The translations under genes and the position numbers were made by a program. The notes under the pieces were generated by a model. The model was not told the DNA's origin. It did not search any database and worked only from the letters and a program-made list of their open reading frames with translations. Of a stretch of 64,000 nt of DNA, positions 1-12,259 are shown piece after piece (position 1 is the first letter of the stretch; every line of letters starts with the position of its first letter). Origin of the DNA: [Phialemoniopsis] sp. UDSM-2020 (taxonomy: Eukaryota; Ascomycota; Sordariomycetes; Thyridiales; Thyridiaceae); the NCBI GenBank assembly GCA_018873225.1, contig JAEILZ010000007.1:3844001-3908000 (forward strand), in the 5' to 3' direction.

Positions 1-773
1 CCCAGAGTCTCCCACACAGTCCGAGAGCCGTCAGGGTTGATGGTATCTCGATCCTCGAACCAATTCTTCTTGAACCAGTCCTTGCCCCCATTCTCGCTGT
101 CTTTCCCTAGAGAATGAGCGATGACAACTGCTAGGCCTGTAGCCATGATTGCCAGGATGCCAATAAACTTGGTTACCACAAAGAAGTTATTCAGTCGAGT
201 GCTCGCCGTAGTACTGATCGCATTGGAGGCATTTGTGACGACGAGAATGGCGATGGAGAAGAACTTGTGCTTGACACTCCCGGCCTCGCTGACAATCCCA
301 GCGGCAGAGAAGATGCTGTCGATAAAGACAATGGAGAGGATCGCTAACGTGGCAGGCATGACGGCGACTACCCAGGTCCACGCGGCGAGGAAGCCGAAGG
401 CATCGCCGAAGATGTACTGCAGATAGGCTTGCACCCCGCCTTCGCCAGGTATGGCGGTCCCAAGCTCTGCTAGAGTTGACGCCCCAGTCCAAGCTAATGC
501 GCCTCCGACCAGCCACGTCAAGAGTGCCGCGCCGGGCGATGGAACGTTCTGGTCGATGGCACCCGTAGAGGTGAAAATGCCGCTTCCTACGACGATGCTG
601 ATGATGATGGCGAACGCCTCGATGGTTCCGAGGTTACGTTTGAAGGCGCTTTGCTGCTCATCTGGTGCGAGAGCCGTGTCCTCTTGAGCAGCGCCATACG
701 AGTGAGAGTCCTGCTCAGCTTCACCGAGGAGAGGAGCTTGGGGGTCCGCGTCTCGTTCTGATGTTGATGCCAT
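1..773 (-). CDS. APC-family amino acid permease, N-terminal part (cut by window edge)
   Basis: Plasma-membrane permease of the amino acid/polyamine/organocation superfamily, LAT/methionine-permease-like branch. The minus-strand frame is open without a stop from the ATG at 773 to base 1, giving 257 residues of a protein normally about 500-600 long; the C-terminal half lies outside the window. Residues 1-45 are a polar cytosolic tail. A first membrane segment at about 50-70 contains the APC signature GSGIF at 63-67, followed by a helix rich in Gly/Ala with the family pattern LAELG, then further hydrophobic segments to about residue 215 and a hydrophilic loop. No intron is needed in the visible part. 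Family assignment is firm from the motif and topology; the transported amino acid is not deducible. Confidence 0.85.
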   Translation of the reverse strand, partial: MASTSERDADPQAPLLGEAEQDSHSYGAAQEDTALAPDEQQSAFKRNLGTIEAFAIIISIVVGSGIFTSTGAIDQNVPSPGAALLTWLVGGALAWTGASTLAELGTAIPGEGGVQAYLQYIFGDAFGFLAAWTWVVAVMPATLAILSIVFIDSIFSAAGIVSEAGSVKHKFFSIAILVVTNASNAISTTASTRLNNFFVVTKFIGILAIMATGLAVVIAHSLGKDSENGGKDWFKKNWFEDRDTINPDGSRTVWETL

Positions 774-1031
774 TGTCTGCACGTCTTGTCTGCCGCGATT
801 CTTTGGAAGCTCTGAAACTGTGCTAGGACTATCAAAAACAATCCCCGTGGGATCTTCTTGATCAGCCGAAAGATAGAAAATTCGAGAGATGTTTGCCGCG
901 TGGGAGCGCGCATAAATACCACGTTGTCGATCAGGTGGTGCAAGATTGGCGGGGCATCACGCACTGATGACTAAGATCCGTGACGCGACGACAGTCACAA
1001 CAGCATCACATCATTCGGATGGAGAGGAACT

Positions 1032-3064
1032 CTAATTGCCGCCAAAGTCATTCATGATCGCGTCCCAAAGGGCCTGATCAAATAACTCTGCTCCAGAAGG
1101 CGCATCTCGAAGTTCACCCCTAGCTGAGGCCAACTGCTCTACCCCTCTCGTGCCTTTGCTTGCGGACAGCCATGTCTGAACATCCAGTGCAGTGTAAAAG
1201 GGCTCACAGTCGGACTGATCGCTAGGTACACTAGTCGTGCTCGTCACGCCCGCCGACCCAACCAGCCGTGTCACCTCGTTGGTATAGAAGTAGGCAGAGG
1301 CGGATATTTTGGTGCACATTTGCACGATGATATGCTTGTCCCATCCAATGTCTCTTGGCGAACGTGACAAAGTCGACAGACGCTGGAGAAGTGCACTGGC
1401 CATGTTTAAGTAGTTCACCTCGTCGACCACCATTTGCGCTTCAGCTGCTTGACTTGGCGAGAGTTGTGGTGCAGGCGTCATGTCGGACCCTCGAATGGCT
1501 CGTAGGAGGGCCCATGCCGCCATTGCTTGATCGCCTATGACGCTGCTCAATCGAGTGAAGACGACGAAGGCCATGTATGGCATATCGACGTCTGAGATGG
1601 CGAGAAAACGCTGGATGAACTGGTTGTGTGTGCGGACAAGGCGCCAAAGCATGGCGATTCTTATAGCATCAATTGCAGTATGCATGGGCGTGTCCCAGAA
1701 CTCGTCGCGCAATGACACTTCTGTGACCCATGTTCGGAAGTAGCTGATCTCCAGTCCTACGAAACCTGTAACTGTTCGAGTTGTCTTAGCTTGCGTTCAA
1801 GACACACAGGGGCAGACGACTGGAGGCCCGTACCGGAGTTGAGGAAGTCCGTACCAAGCTTCGTCTGGATCTGCTCCAGTTCACGAATCAACATTTCGAC
1901 CATGCAGTGAACTGCTCTGTCTCCTTTTGGAGAGAACCCAGTAGTAGGGGGGAAGCTGAAGTGGTCAACAAGCTTCGAGGCAAAAATTTGGAGACGGATG
2001 AAGGCCGGGATGAGGAGGTCCTCCTGAGTTTCAGGGTTGGCAGTAATTATTTGGGCGCACTCATCAATGCATTCGGTGTATCGCATCGCAGTCAACTTCC
2101 TGAGGGCCCGCGATACACTGTACCAGAAACTGAAGGTCAGCGCTCTGAGCTAGGCTCAGGGAGTTCAAAGTCCACGTACCAGACAGAAAGAAAGTACGTT
2201 CCCAGAAATGCCCGAGCCTCCACCAAACCAAGAGGCCGAGTCCCGTCAAGCTCAAGATCACAGACTAGAGTCATGCAGATCTGCGTCAGCAGCAAGATTT
2301 GGGCATGGCCGCTCTGAGCCACATGATGATACCACGCTGCATGGACGAGGAGGCCACGTAATAGGTCCAGACTTCTCTCGGCCCCGATCAGCAAACGTCT
2401 GCTTAACTGATTGGTGATCTCCTCGGATACAGCTCTTTGCTTGAGAGGTTGTTTGTGAAAGGTTGCGCCAATGATACAGAGAAACAGGAACGGGGACTCA
2501 ACACGAAGGTGGTCTGCCGTTTCTTCATGACCTAAGACTGCAAAAGGGAATTGTGGGACATAATGTTGTCTAAAATTGGCAACGAGGACTCTGGCGTCAG
2601 CCATTCCCACCAAGCCTCGGTCGACTACATCATTGCTCCAGGATGAGCCCGAATGCTGTGTGCTGCCAACTGTGTCTATGGCCTCAGATGAGCTGGCATC
2701 GGTGGCTTGTCGTGCGCTAGTCTGAACTGGAGGAGTCTGGACAACAATCGACTGGCCGGAGGAGGGAGAGGTATCAAGGAGGCCAGTCAATCGTGCCAGA
2801 AGACCGTTCACTTTATCCTCGAGAGCGTCGACTCGCCTAATGACTTGTCAGAGAGAGGCTACTACTAGCCATGAGTGTTACTGACTTAGAGTCTCTTTGT
2901 TTGCGTCTCTTCTGTGGCAAGTCCAAGTAGACGCATTCCTTGCTAAGCCTTGCACAGCGCTCGCACAGGTCCTCAGATTGCGGAGTGCATTTGGACTTGG
3001 CTGTTGTGCAGTTGACGCAAGCACGGCGTTTCGGAACCGGCGCTACAGTTCCCGCTTGTTCCAT
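1032..3064 (-). CDS. Zn2Cys6 fungal transcription factor (617 aa, 4 exons)
   Basis: Nuclear DNA-binding regulator. Exons on the minus strand: 3064-2886, 2836-2180, 2117-1834, 1765-1032; lengths total 1854 nt, in frame. The N-terminus has a Zn2Cys6 cluster (CVNCTTAKSKC then CERC and a final C at about residues 16-44), a basic linker KRRKQR and a short coiled coil (VDALEDKVNGLLARL) for dimerisation. The remainder resembles the fungal-specific (middle homology) domain, with LLRGLLVHAAW and FLGTYFLSV. Intron 2 is 62 nt and ends at a good CTGAC branch point and TACAG acceptor; without it a stop interrupts the family-conserved block, which supports the splice. It is divergent from the SDR gene at 3791, and the shared promoter carries direct repeats with CGG triplets, suggesting local or autogenous control. 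Target genes are inferred, not shown. Confidence 0.88.
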
Positions 3065-3131
3065 AACGATTGCTCCCTAATGAGCTGACCGGACTTTAGG
3101 ACCACAGAGAAGAAGACCAGTGGGTGGTCAA

Positions 3132-3147
3132 CGGCCGACGGGTCTTA
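3132..3147 (+). repeat. 16-bp direct repeat, copy 1
   Basis: The sequence cggccgacgggtctta occurs here and, base for base, at 3339-3354. It contains CGG-N4-CGG, the kind of spaced triplet recognised by Zn2Cys6 proteins. Copy 1 lies 68 bp upstream of the regulator start codon. Confidence 0.75.
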
Positions 3148-3338
3148 ACCTTGTCTATTTTCAAGCAACGAGACGTTGCCTGGAGAACCGGATGGTTACA
3201 ACAGCCGGCCCTGTTGTACGAGCACGGGTGGCTTGATGAGGTAAGACAGGACATGAGTTGGAAAGACTGGAAAAGAGAGGTCACAATTGATGAAATGGGA
3301 GCAAAGGGACGAGGTTGTGCGGGAAGCGGGTCACCCAT

Positions 3339-3354
3339 CGGCCGACGGGTCTTA
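3339..3354 (+). repeat. 16-bp direct repeat, copy 2
   Basis: Exact second copy of the 16-mer at 3132-3147, 207 bp further on in the same orientation. Identity over 16 bp within a 726-bp promoter is unlikely by chance. Confidence 0.75.
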
Positions 3355-3431
3355 TAGTTTCCTGTGGGCTCCATTCAAAGTTGACAGTTAGCCAACCACA
3401 GTAGCTAGACTACTTTGGAACGTTCTAATTG

Positions 3432-3466
3432 ACCGTGAATCGGGGTCCGGACGATCCGACGACCGG
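3432..3466. promoter_or_regulatory. CGG/CCG triplet cluster
   Basis: Five CGG or CCG triplets fall within 35 bp (3433, 3441, 3447, 3456, 3463), including two CCGG palindromes. Zn2Cys6 regulators bind such paired triplets; a role for the adjacent regulator is inference. Confidence 0.35.
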
Positions 3467-3655
3467 TTCCTACATGTAGGCTACAACCCCTGAGTGCGTC
3501 TCGGTCAGGAATCAATGAACAGTCCAGCGTGTACACTGCATGATTTGAAAAAGATTATTGATCATCGAATGGCAATACACAGAATGTGTGGCAGATGCCT
3601 AATCATCACTTGGGATGTACCTATTATTCAGTGCCATGCTTGAATCACGGAATGG

Positions 3656-3662
3656 TATAAAA
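3656..3662 (+). promoter_or_regulatory. TATA box of SDR gene
   Basis: TATAAAA lies 135 bp upstream of the SDR start codon at 3791, in the right orientation and at a usual distance for a fungal TATA promoter. Confidence 0.5.
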
Positions 3663-3790
3663 CCATGCCCTCATCCGGGATGGCTGAGAATGGAGATCGA
3701 TGGTTTGTATGATTCTGCTTCAACCCAAGAGTGCCAATCCAGAACAGTCATATTATCGTTCTGGGCCATACCGATCTTCTCCCTTTCATC

Positions 3791-4682
3791 ATGCCGTCTT
3801 ACGTTATTGCAGGAGCGTCCCGAGGCCTTGGGCTTGAGTTTGTCAGACAACTCTCCAAGCCTTCCTCCAATATCGTCTTCGCCCTCGTACGCTTTCCTGA
3901 CCGCGCGACAAAGCTGCAGGCACTTGCGCAAGAGTCGACAAACATCCATGTTCTCCAGGGCGACGTCTCGAACCCGACCTCTCTGCAAGATGCTGCTGCT
4001 TGTGTGTCCGCCGTGACTGGTGGCAAGCTCGACGTCTTGATCCACAACGCGGTCAACTACGATGTAGCCACCGCGCCACTCACCCCGACGACACTTCCTT
4101 CCGACATCGCAGGCATGCAGAAGGCGTTCGATAGTGCCTTGGGATCATCGGTCTATGGCGCTGCTTGGACGACCAACACGTTTTTACCTCTGATCGAGAA
4201 CGGCGAGCAGAAGAAGATCATCCACATCAGCAGCCTTGTCTCAGACCTGAATTTCATCAAAGAGGCTCAATTGTCAAATGCGGTGGCCTATGGTGTCGGT
4301 AAAGCCGGAATGAACATCCTGGTTGCTAAGTATGCGGTTGAGCTGGCTCCAAAGGGCATCAACATCTTGGCAATCAGCCCGGGATGGGTTGACACCCATG
4401 AAGGACCAGGTATGTCGAGTACTTCATTGATGCAATGAAGGTCTCCGATTCGCCCTAGATTGAAGATGACGCATTAACGTTCAAACCGTAGAGCCTAAAG
4501 CGGCCGGTGAGGTGGCCTTTGAGAAGGTCCTGCTCGAAAGACTTCAAAAGTTTCACCCTGATCTTCATGAGAGACTTTCCAGGTCGGACAGTGTGAGGAT
4601 GGTGCTAGCAATTGTTGAGAACTTGGACGAAAATCTCAGCGGCTCTTTTGTCAGCCAGCATGGCAACCAGTCCTGGCTCTGA
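3791..4682 (+). CDS. Short-chain dehydrogenase/reductase (269 aa, 2 exons)
   Basis: Cytosolic NAD(P)-dependent oxidoreductase of the classical SDR fold. Exons 3791-4409 and 4492-4682 total 810 nt; the 82-nt intron opens GTATGT and closes at CGTAG. The cofactor motif GASRGLG is at residues 8-14, the NNAG-equivalent reads HNAV, the catalytic serine sits in ISSL and the Tyr/Lys pair in YGVGK. The length and the C-terminal pattern (SPGWVDT) fit the sniffer/carbonyl-reductase-like group. An ATG 60 bp upstream is in frame but would put 20 extra residues before the Rossmann beta-strand, so 3791 is preferred. It faces the Zn2Cys6 gene across a shared promoter, so regulation by it is plausible. The substrate is unknown. 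Confidence 0.88.
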
Positions 4683-4935
4683 TCGGAAATGAAATAGGGA
4701 CCTGATTCGAAAGCCAATCTACACACAAGGCTATCGTTTCTTTGGGTTAGCATCAATAACAAGTTGGCTGTGCCTAGTACTCAATTCATCTCTAGTCACG
4801 ATGCTTCCGGGGTATTCGCCGGTCATCGTGCCGGCGCGTTCACGCTAGCATAAATTAGCTCAATGCTGCCCCAGAGTATTCTCCAGCTTTCAACGATCTC
4901 GAGTTGATTGTTTCCATCCCTTCGATACCCTCACA

Positions 4936-6798
<1,863 letters not shown>

Positions 6799-7310
6799 AG
6801 AAGTTTATAGAGGGGGGAAAGCACATATAGATCATATGCTATGACTACGAAATTCACCTTTCTTTTGACATGTACTGTCATAGAAATAACATGTTGGCAG
6901 TCCCCCGGAGAAACTTACAAAAAGGCAAAAAAGGCAAAAAAAGAAACTCCCCAAATGCGCGGTTCGATCAGATGACCCCTTATCAAGAACCCAGAGTTGG
7001 CTTTCGTAGGCTCAGGCGTCGGACCACCCACCCAATCTCACCACTAGGCCATCTGGCCCTCGCTTTGAGTTATTGAAATCGGCTTTATCATCAATTATAA
7101 ACCTTATGTAGGGGCGCTCGGGGCAATGCTACCCGTTCCGCTTACAAACCCCAAGCCCAACTCTTCTCTGCGGCACAAACCCTCCTGTGAATTGAAATCG
7201 TAATGGAACCTGGAGCCTCGCACGGTCGATCTTATCTTCCCTCCCGGTGTGGATTCGAGAATGAGTTTTCACCCAAACAGTAATAGGTGATAGTAAAGCT
7301 AATTTTCAAT
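6799..7310. other. Convergent intergenic region
   Basis: The 3' flanks of the esterase and the GH127-like gene meet here. An A-rich stretch at 6920-6945 may lie in a 3' UTR. I see no gene. Confidence 0.4.
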
Positions 7311-9511
7311 TTATGAGACAACCTTAGCTACGGGGAATTGAGCAACATGCAACTTCGCAGCACCAAACGGAATGAGCTTGATCCGTGTCCTGTTCGCTGC
7401 TGAGACCTCCGGGTTGACAGGCGGCAGCGCGGCCGAGTCATGGTCCACAGGCCAGTCGAATGTATAGGCGTCCACGAAGAGAGTAGTGAATGGGCCATCT
7501 CTCGTGAAAAGGGGGCTCGGTAAATTGAGTCCGGACCCTTGATGATGCTCGACCGCGATTGTTGTAGGATCTATCGCAAAGTTCCATGGCGTTGTAGGAG
7601 TGAGGACATGGTCCAGCGATTGACCGACTTCGGAGTCCGCAAGAGGCTTTCTGTCCGTGAAGTTGAGAGATTGGTGTGCAGTTTCCTCGTAGGCGATGTC
7701 AGCTGCGTAAAGCAAGGGGCCGTAGTAGATGCCAACACTCCCGTTCCGCTGCACCACGCTCACATCCATAGGGAAGTCGACCTTGACATTCGTGTCTCCC
7801 TTCTTAACAGAGATCCAATGCAAGCCCGAGTCGTCTGGCGACAAGGTCGATTTTGTTCCACATCCGGCGCGTATGGTAGCATTCCCGGTAACCCACTCAG
7901 GAACACGAATGCCAAACTCAAAGTCTGTCTCTGCGTTGATCTTGTACTCAAGTGTACTCGAGAATGGATAATTTGTTTGACAGTCAACTGTGGTACGTTA
8001 GTGATCGTAGCAGGGTTTGCTGAGCCATTTAGCTTACTTTGCACCTTGTTTCCCTCGATGGACGTGTTCAGTGAAGTTGGCCCCAAGAGGATATGGGCAA
8101 CTTTGCTATCTCCGGATCTGACATATGAGGATGTCGCATATTTAGGGTAGCCTTGCGGATGATTAACAGTGCAGCATGGCTTGTCTCAATGTCAGCAATC
8201 TCAATGCATCTGGTGATTTTGTGCAAGTAAACGTACGAAGTTGGGCTCAAGCCCGAAAGTGTTGCCGTACGACACGACGTTAAAGAATGGATTCTCGGAG
8301 AGGTTCCTCGCCCACGGTTGGTTGGTCTGTGTCACGTATTGATGAGACCACCCTGCATCGTTTATGTCAGCGGGGCTTCCTCAGGGATTCTTAACATACG
8401 TACAGTCAGGACTCATTGCGACTGGCAAAGCATTGAACTCAGCTCTCTCAGCTCTGTCGGCAAAGTCGTTGCGTCCGTGGAATCGGTAGAGAAAAGCGTA
8501 AGAGAACATTGACTCCACTGCCATGCAGAGCTCAGACCTTGGTAAAGTCAGCTTCAGGGATCAAAGCTTCAGCTAGCAACAAAGCATAGGACCGACCCTC
8601 TTTGTGGGCTCAATCCACCCAGATGCTCGTCTCCAATGATAGTCCCTGATAGTGATGTGTGGTACTGCACTGTCATTGCCACCGCATTATTTGTCTGTTG
8701 GATCAAACTTTGATTTCCGTTCAGTCGGTAGAGTACTGTTGGGTATCGGAGACCTGAAACCGTTTGATATACTCAGAACTTATCATCTGCGCTTTGTGGC
8801 CTTACCTTGCGCAAGGTTCACGCCATGAGTGAAACCACTTGTCTTGAAATTCGGAGTGCCGACTGTAGGGAAAACCCCGTCAACAAAGAACGTGGTCCAG
8901 TCACGGCCCCCTTGAGCTCCGCCTTCGAACATGAGCTTTATGGTCTCCAGTATCACCTCAGCGTTGTTCCGTGGGTGGTTCTCGTACAACCACATGAGCG
9001 AGATGGGCAATTCATGAGTGCGAGAAACTCCAAAGCCAAAGGGGTCGAAGTTGTCGCCCTGAGACTTGTCTTGCAGGAGCCCAGTGAAGTTGTTCTGTAG
9101 CATAGAATGAGCTAGGGTCACAAATTTGTGCATGGCGTCTACTATTCGCTCTGTCTGTGTCGGGTCGGCCTCTGCATATTGCTGTTCATGAAGTGAGCAC
9201 ACGTCGTTTTGAACCTAGGTCCTCACATCATCGCTGGTGCTTACCGTAAGACCAAAGCACAGAAGACTCCGAGCCCAGATCCCTCGTGTCTGCCTAGTTG
9301 TCTCAGGGCCTAGCCACCCGTCGGGGGCCTGGTGGTCAAGAGTGTAGTCTAGAAATGACCTTGCTTGGGCTTTGAGTCGCTCATCATCCAAAGTCCACGC
9401 TAAAGGAACAATGTAGTTGAACCAGTACGGAGCAGACTCGTGCAGTTCACTGTACTCATACTCTCCACCCAGCCAAGTGGAACGGGCAACATATCGGTAA
9501 AAGTCGTACAA
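7311..9511 (-). CDS. GH127/DUF1680-like glycoside hydrolase, 5' end missing (7 exons seen)
   Basis: Resembles fungal six-hairpin glycosidases of the DUF1680/GH127 type (beta-L-arabinofuranosidase-like). Exons seen: 9511-9245, 9181-8806, 8753-8597, 8537-8404, 8352-8237, 8179-8038, 7987-7311; they total 1869 nt and stay in frame through six introns. Family blocks appear in order: LYDFYRYV, DGWLGPET, GVFPT, GDEHLGGLSP, RGSELC, NALPVAMSPDWW, PCCTVNHPQGYPK, IYYGPLLYA. The cysteine pair in PCCTVNHP matches the metal/catalytic Cys region of the family. No ATG lies in the first visible exon, a TGA stands two codons before TTG-9511, and no acceptor AG separates them. The signal peptide and first roughly 40-60 residues are therefore absent or unrecognisable: a 5'-truncated gene or recent pseudogene, although everything downstream is intact. 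One donor (GTCGGT at 8596) is unusual. Confidence 0.7.
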
Positions 9512-10370
9512 GTGGCATCAAACTGCATGGTATTCACAATAGAAGCTCACCCTAGGATTACCCACCCACGCTTCCAGCACGGAGATAAGAGGAACCATTT
9601 CGGGTGCGGCGAAGGCAGCAGGGTTATAGGAGGGTGATCTGGTGATGGTTCGCCGGAAAAATGAACATTACCTGCCTAGATAATCCTGTAAATTGATATA
9701 AAGTCCGGTTGATTTCTCGCCTTTGATTTCTTTCTTTCTTCACTTTCTTTACTTTATCTTTTGTTATCCTTCTTTCAACTTTAAGATCAATATAATACAA
9801 AACAAAGTCTGCTATGATATGTAATAAGTGCATCTCCAGCTTATTAAACTGGAGGTTATATTTGCACTCCTATACAATTGAAAATTGATTTACCGGACTC
9901 TTTACACCATATATGGGACATCTATAAGGTAGGCCAGTTGGTTCACCACAACAGCTTTCCACTCTGTCCTGGACACCACTCCTGTTGGACCACAGGCTGG
10001 ATGATTGGAAAACACTGCTTATCTAAGCTGGAAGCTTGAGACTCTCCACTAGTGTGCACACAGATCAAACGAGCTTTAGAACGGCAGATACGAGCCTCGT
10101 ATCATAGATCCGAGGTTCACAAAGTAGACTAAGCTTGATTTAGATGATTGCACTAGTTACCAACCTGATAGGGGTCTCACAGAGGAGATCTGGACAGGAC
10201 AACAATCAAGATCAATTCCACGGTCCAACAGCTGGTGGCGCAGCTCGTGGGGCGGAAGTTCAAGGGCATCGGAGCTATTAAGCACAGGCCGATGAAGATC
10301 ATGTAAGCAAATCGGATAGGACGTGCAAAGAGGTGGTAGTGTTCTGCCAGCCGAGACGTGGATCTCTGGA

Positions 10371-10386
10371 GGGGGAGGGGGGGGGG
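10371..10386 (+). repeat. Poly-G run
   Basis: Sixteen bases contain a single A among Gs, with ten consecutive Gs at 10377-10386. A simple sequence prone to slippage. Confidence 0.7.
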
Positions 10387-10949
10387 AGATGGCCTCGTAT
10401 GGCGGGGTCAGTCGCATTTTGATCTGGTCTAGACTCTTTCAGAAGACATCTAGAAGTTCGGCAGCTCTTCCCAGAAGGGAAAATATCCAAGTCGCTAGTA
10501 ACAAAAGCGCGTTCGGCCGAGCCAGTGAAACCAAAGTGTTGGTCGAGCCCCTTGTATAGGGCTGGCTGAGAGCCTTTCAGCGATTCACAGTGATACAGCA
10601 GCAAATAGAGTTTTAAAAGAGAGGCCCGTCCCACTGTGCAACCAATCAACTCATATTCAACAGCTGCCAAGAGAAGACTAATTACAGCGCTTGCGCTGCC
10701 AACGCCTCATTAGCGGACTGCACCAGGCGCTACATGACTCGCTACTGTTCGCACTGGCCTAGACCACAACGTCGGCCACGGTCGGATGCTAGACTATATG
10801 GCGGACATAAGGGTCGATTGGTCGTCTTCGCTTGACTGATCGAGAAAGATATCTTCTTTCTCATCAGTGGATGCATGCCAGAGCCGTCGATTGTATTCTG
10901 ATGTTTCGCAGCGAAAGTGTACAACTGACCAGACTGGGAGTTGAATAGT

Positions 10950-11201
10950 TCAGCTATGTGTTGAGCTACACCTTCCTAGAAATGCAGAGGGAAATTCATC
11001 ATTAACCAGCGAGTTGTCACCCATGATGAATGTGATGGTGACGTTACAGTGTATATAGCCAGAAGTAGTCGCCAGGCATACGTCGCCGGCGGCGATGGGG
11101 GCCGTGGGTGAATTCGCACTCGTGGGGACATTCCATCGGGGATAAGTGTGTCTAGACTCTAACAGATTCTCGGTTACATCTTCGGGAGTGTTCCATTTCA
11201 C
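10950..11201 (-). CDS. Possible hypothetical protein exon (weak)
   Basis: An 83-codon minus-strand frame with protein-like composition. It remains open upstream to about 11240, where TAG could serve as a splice acceptor, so it could be the last exon of a gene whose 5' exons I could not find. It matches no family I recognise. It could equally be chance; treat as a lead only. Confidence 0.15.
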   Translation of the reverse strand: MKWNTPEDVTENLLESRHTYPRWNVPTSANSPTAPIAAGDVCLATTSGYIHCNVTITFIMGDNSLVNDEFPSAFLGRCSSTHS

Positions 11202-11609
11202 TGGGACCGAAGGTTCTGGGTTAGGCGAAATCGCCTACCGGCCGAAACGCAGCACATATGGAAGAGATAAAGTTTTAAAGTCGAGGCCTGGTTTTACTAT
11301 CTACCAGCCAGCTTACATGGGAGGCTTGAGTCAAGACAATGCCAAGAGACACTAGTTACCACACTCGTGGTCGTGTCATGTCAGGCTCGAGGCATTCCAA
11401 CTAACTAGCTCCAGGACGTCCCACGAGTCGCTACCATTAGCCTACTATTAGTCTTGGGTCTGATACCACGAATAGTAGACGCCACAGCTGCTTCTGTTTG
11501 ACTTGTACAAATACTACCTGTCAGATGCATCTCCTGTTCTACGCACACAACAACTTCAATCTCTCGAATATACTGTCACATTCGGGATCAGATCGACAGT
11601 CTTCTCAAC

Positions 11610-12259
11610 ATGGCCGGCGTGAGTAACCAACCCGGTCAGCCTGTGTTAAGAAGGTCACTAACGTGTACGATTCACAGTCTTCCGTCATGGTGTTTGCCAC
11701 CAATCTCATGTCAGTCGATTGGGCCGCACCCAGGATAAACAATTACAATGGCCACGCTTTAGAGCCGTTAGCCGTCTCGGCAGGGGCAATGGGCGTTCCA
11801 GCCATTGAATGGGAATCAGAAATAGGCTTCTTCAAGAATATCTATGGTCTAACAATGTGGGATTTCAATAATCCCGGTACTGAGGACGATTCATGGGGTA
11901 TGATCGCACTCTCACTCGATATTCCCTGGAACGGAAGCGGAAATATTTGCAGCGTATGGTCTCCCTCCCCCCTCTCCCCATCGATCACCAGCCGATGTGA
12001 GGTATTGAAGGCTAATCAAAATATGGCCCGGATAGGTGGCAGTGCGAGTTCCGAACTTTCATAAGGAAGGGGGAGATAAGGTATCGTTCCTGGCTGCCGA
12101 CAACAAGAAATACAACGTGAGTCATCAACAGACACAACTTCATCCATGGCACATTTTGACTAAGATGATGAATAGGTGTGGTGCACCATCACAGCTACGA
12201 GCCACGCGCATGCCAACTTATATGTCGAGCCTTGCACTGATGGAGTTGACTGTTACTAA
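11610..12259 (+). CDS. Hypothetical protein (149 aa, 4 exons)
   Basis: Not recognised. Exons 11610-11618, 11678-11953, 12036-12116 and 12176-12259 sum to 450 nt. The first exon codes only three residues (MAG). The intron after it is 59 nt with GTGAGT, a CTAAC branch point and CACAG; the next two have GTATGG/ATAG and GTGAGT/ATAG borders. The product is acidic and aromatic-rich in its first 100 residues (DWAAP, IEWESE, MWDFNNPG) and ends with cysteine-containing segments (NVWCTITATS, EPCTDGVDCY). No signal peptide or membrane segment is evident. Four consistent exons argue for a real gene. Function unknown; it stands alone in gene-poor DNA. Confidence 0.55.

Larger units (their letters stand above)
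3065..3790. promoter_or_regulatory. Divergent promoter region between Zn2Cys6 regulator and SDR
   Basis: A 726-bp gene-free stretch between two start codons. It holds a perfect 16-bp direct repeat, a tract dense in CGG/CCG triplets, and a TATA box 135 bp before the SDR start (each listed separately). No convincing coding sequence. Confidence 0.6.
9512..11609. other. AT-rich gene-poor region
   Basis: No supported gene apart from a weak minus-strand reading frame at 10950-11201. 9660-9900 is AT- and pyrimidine-rich and abuts the broken 5' end of the GH127-like gene, as expected of decayed repeat DNA. A G-run is at 10371-10386. Confidence 0.4.
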
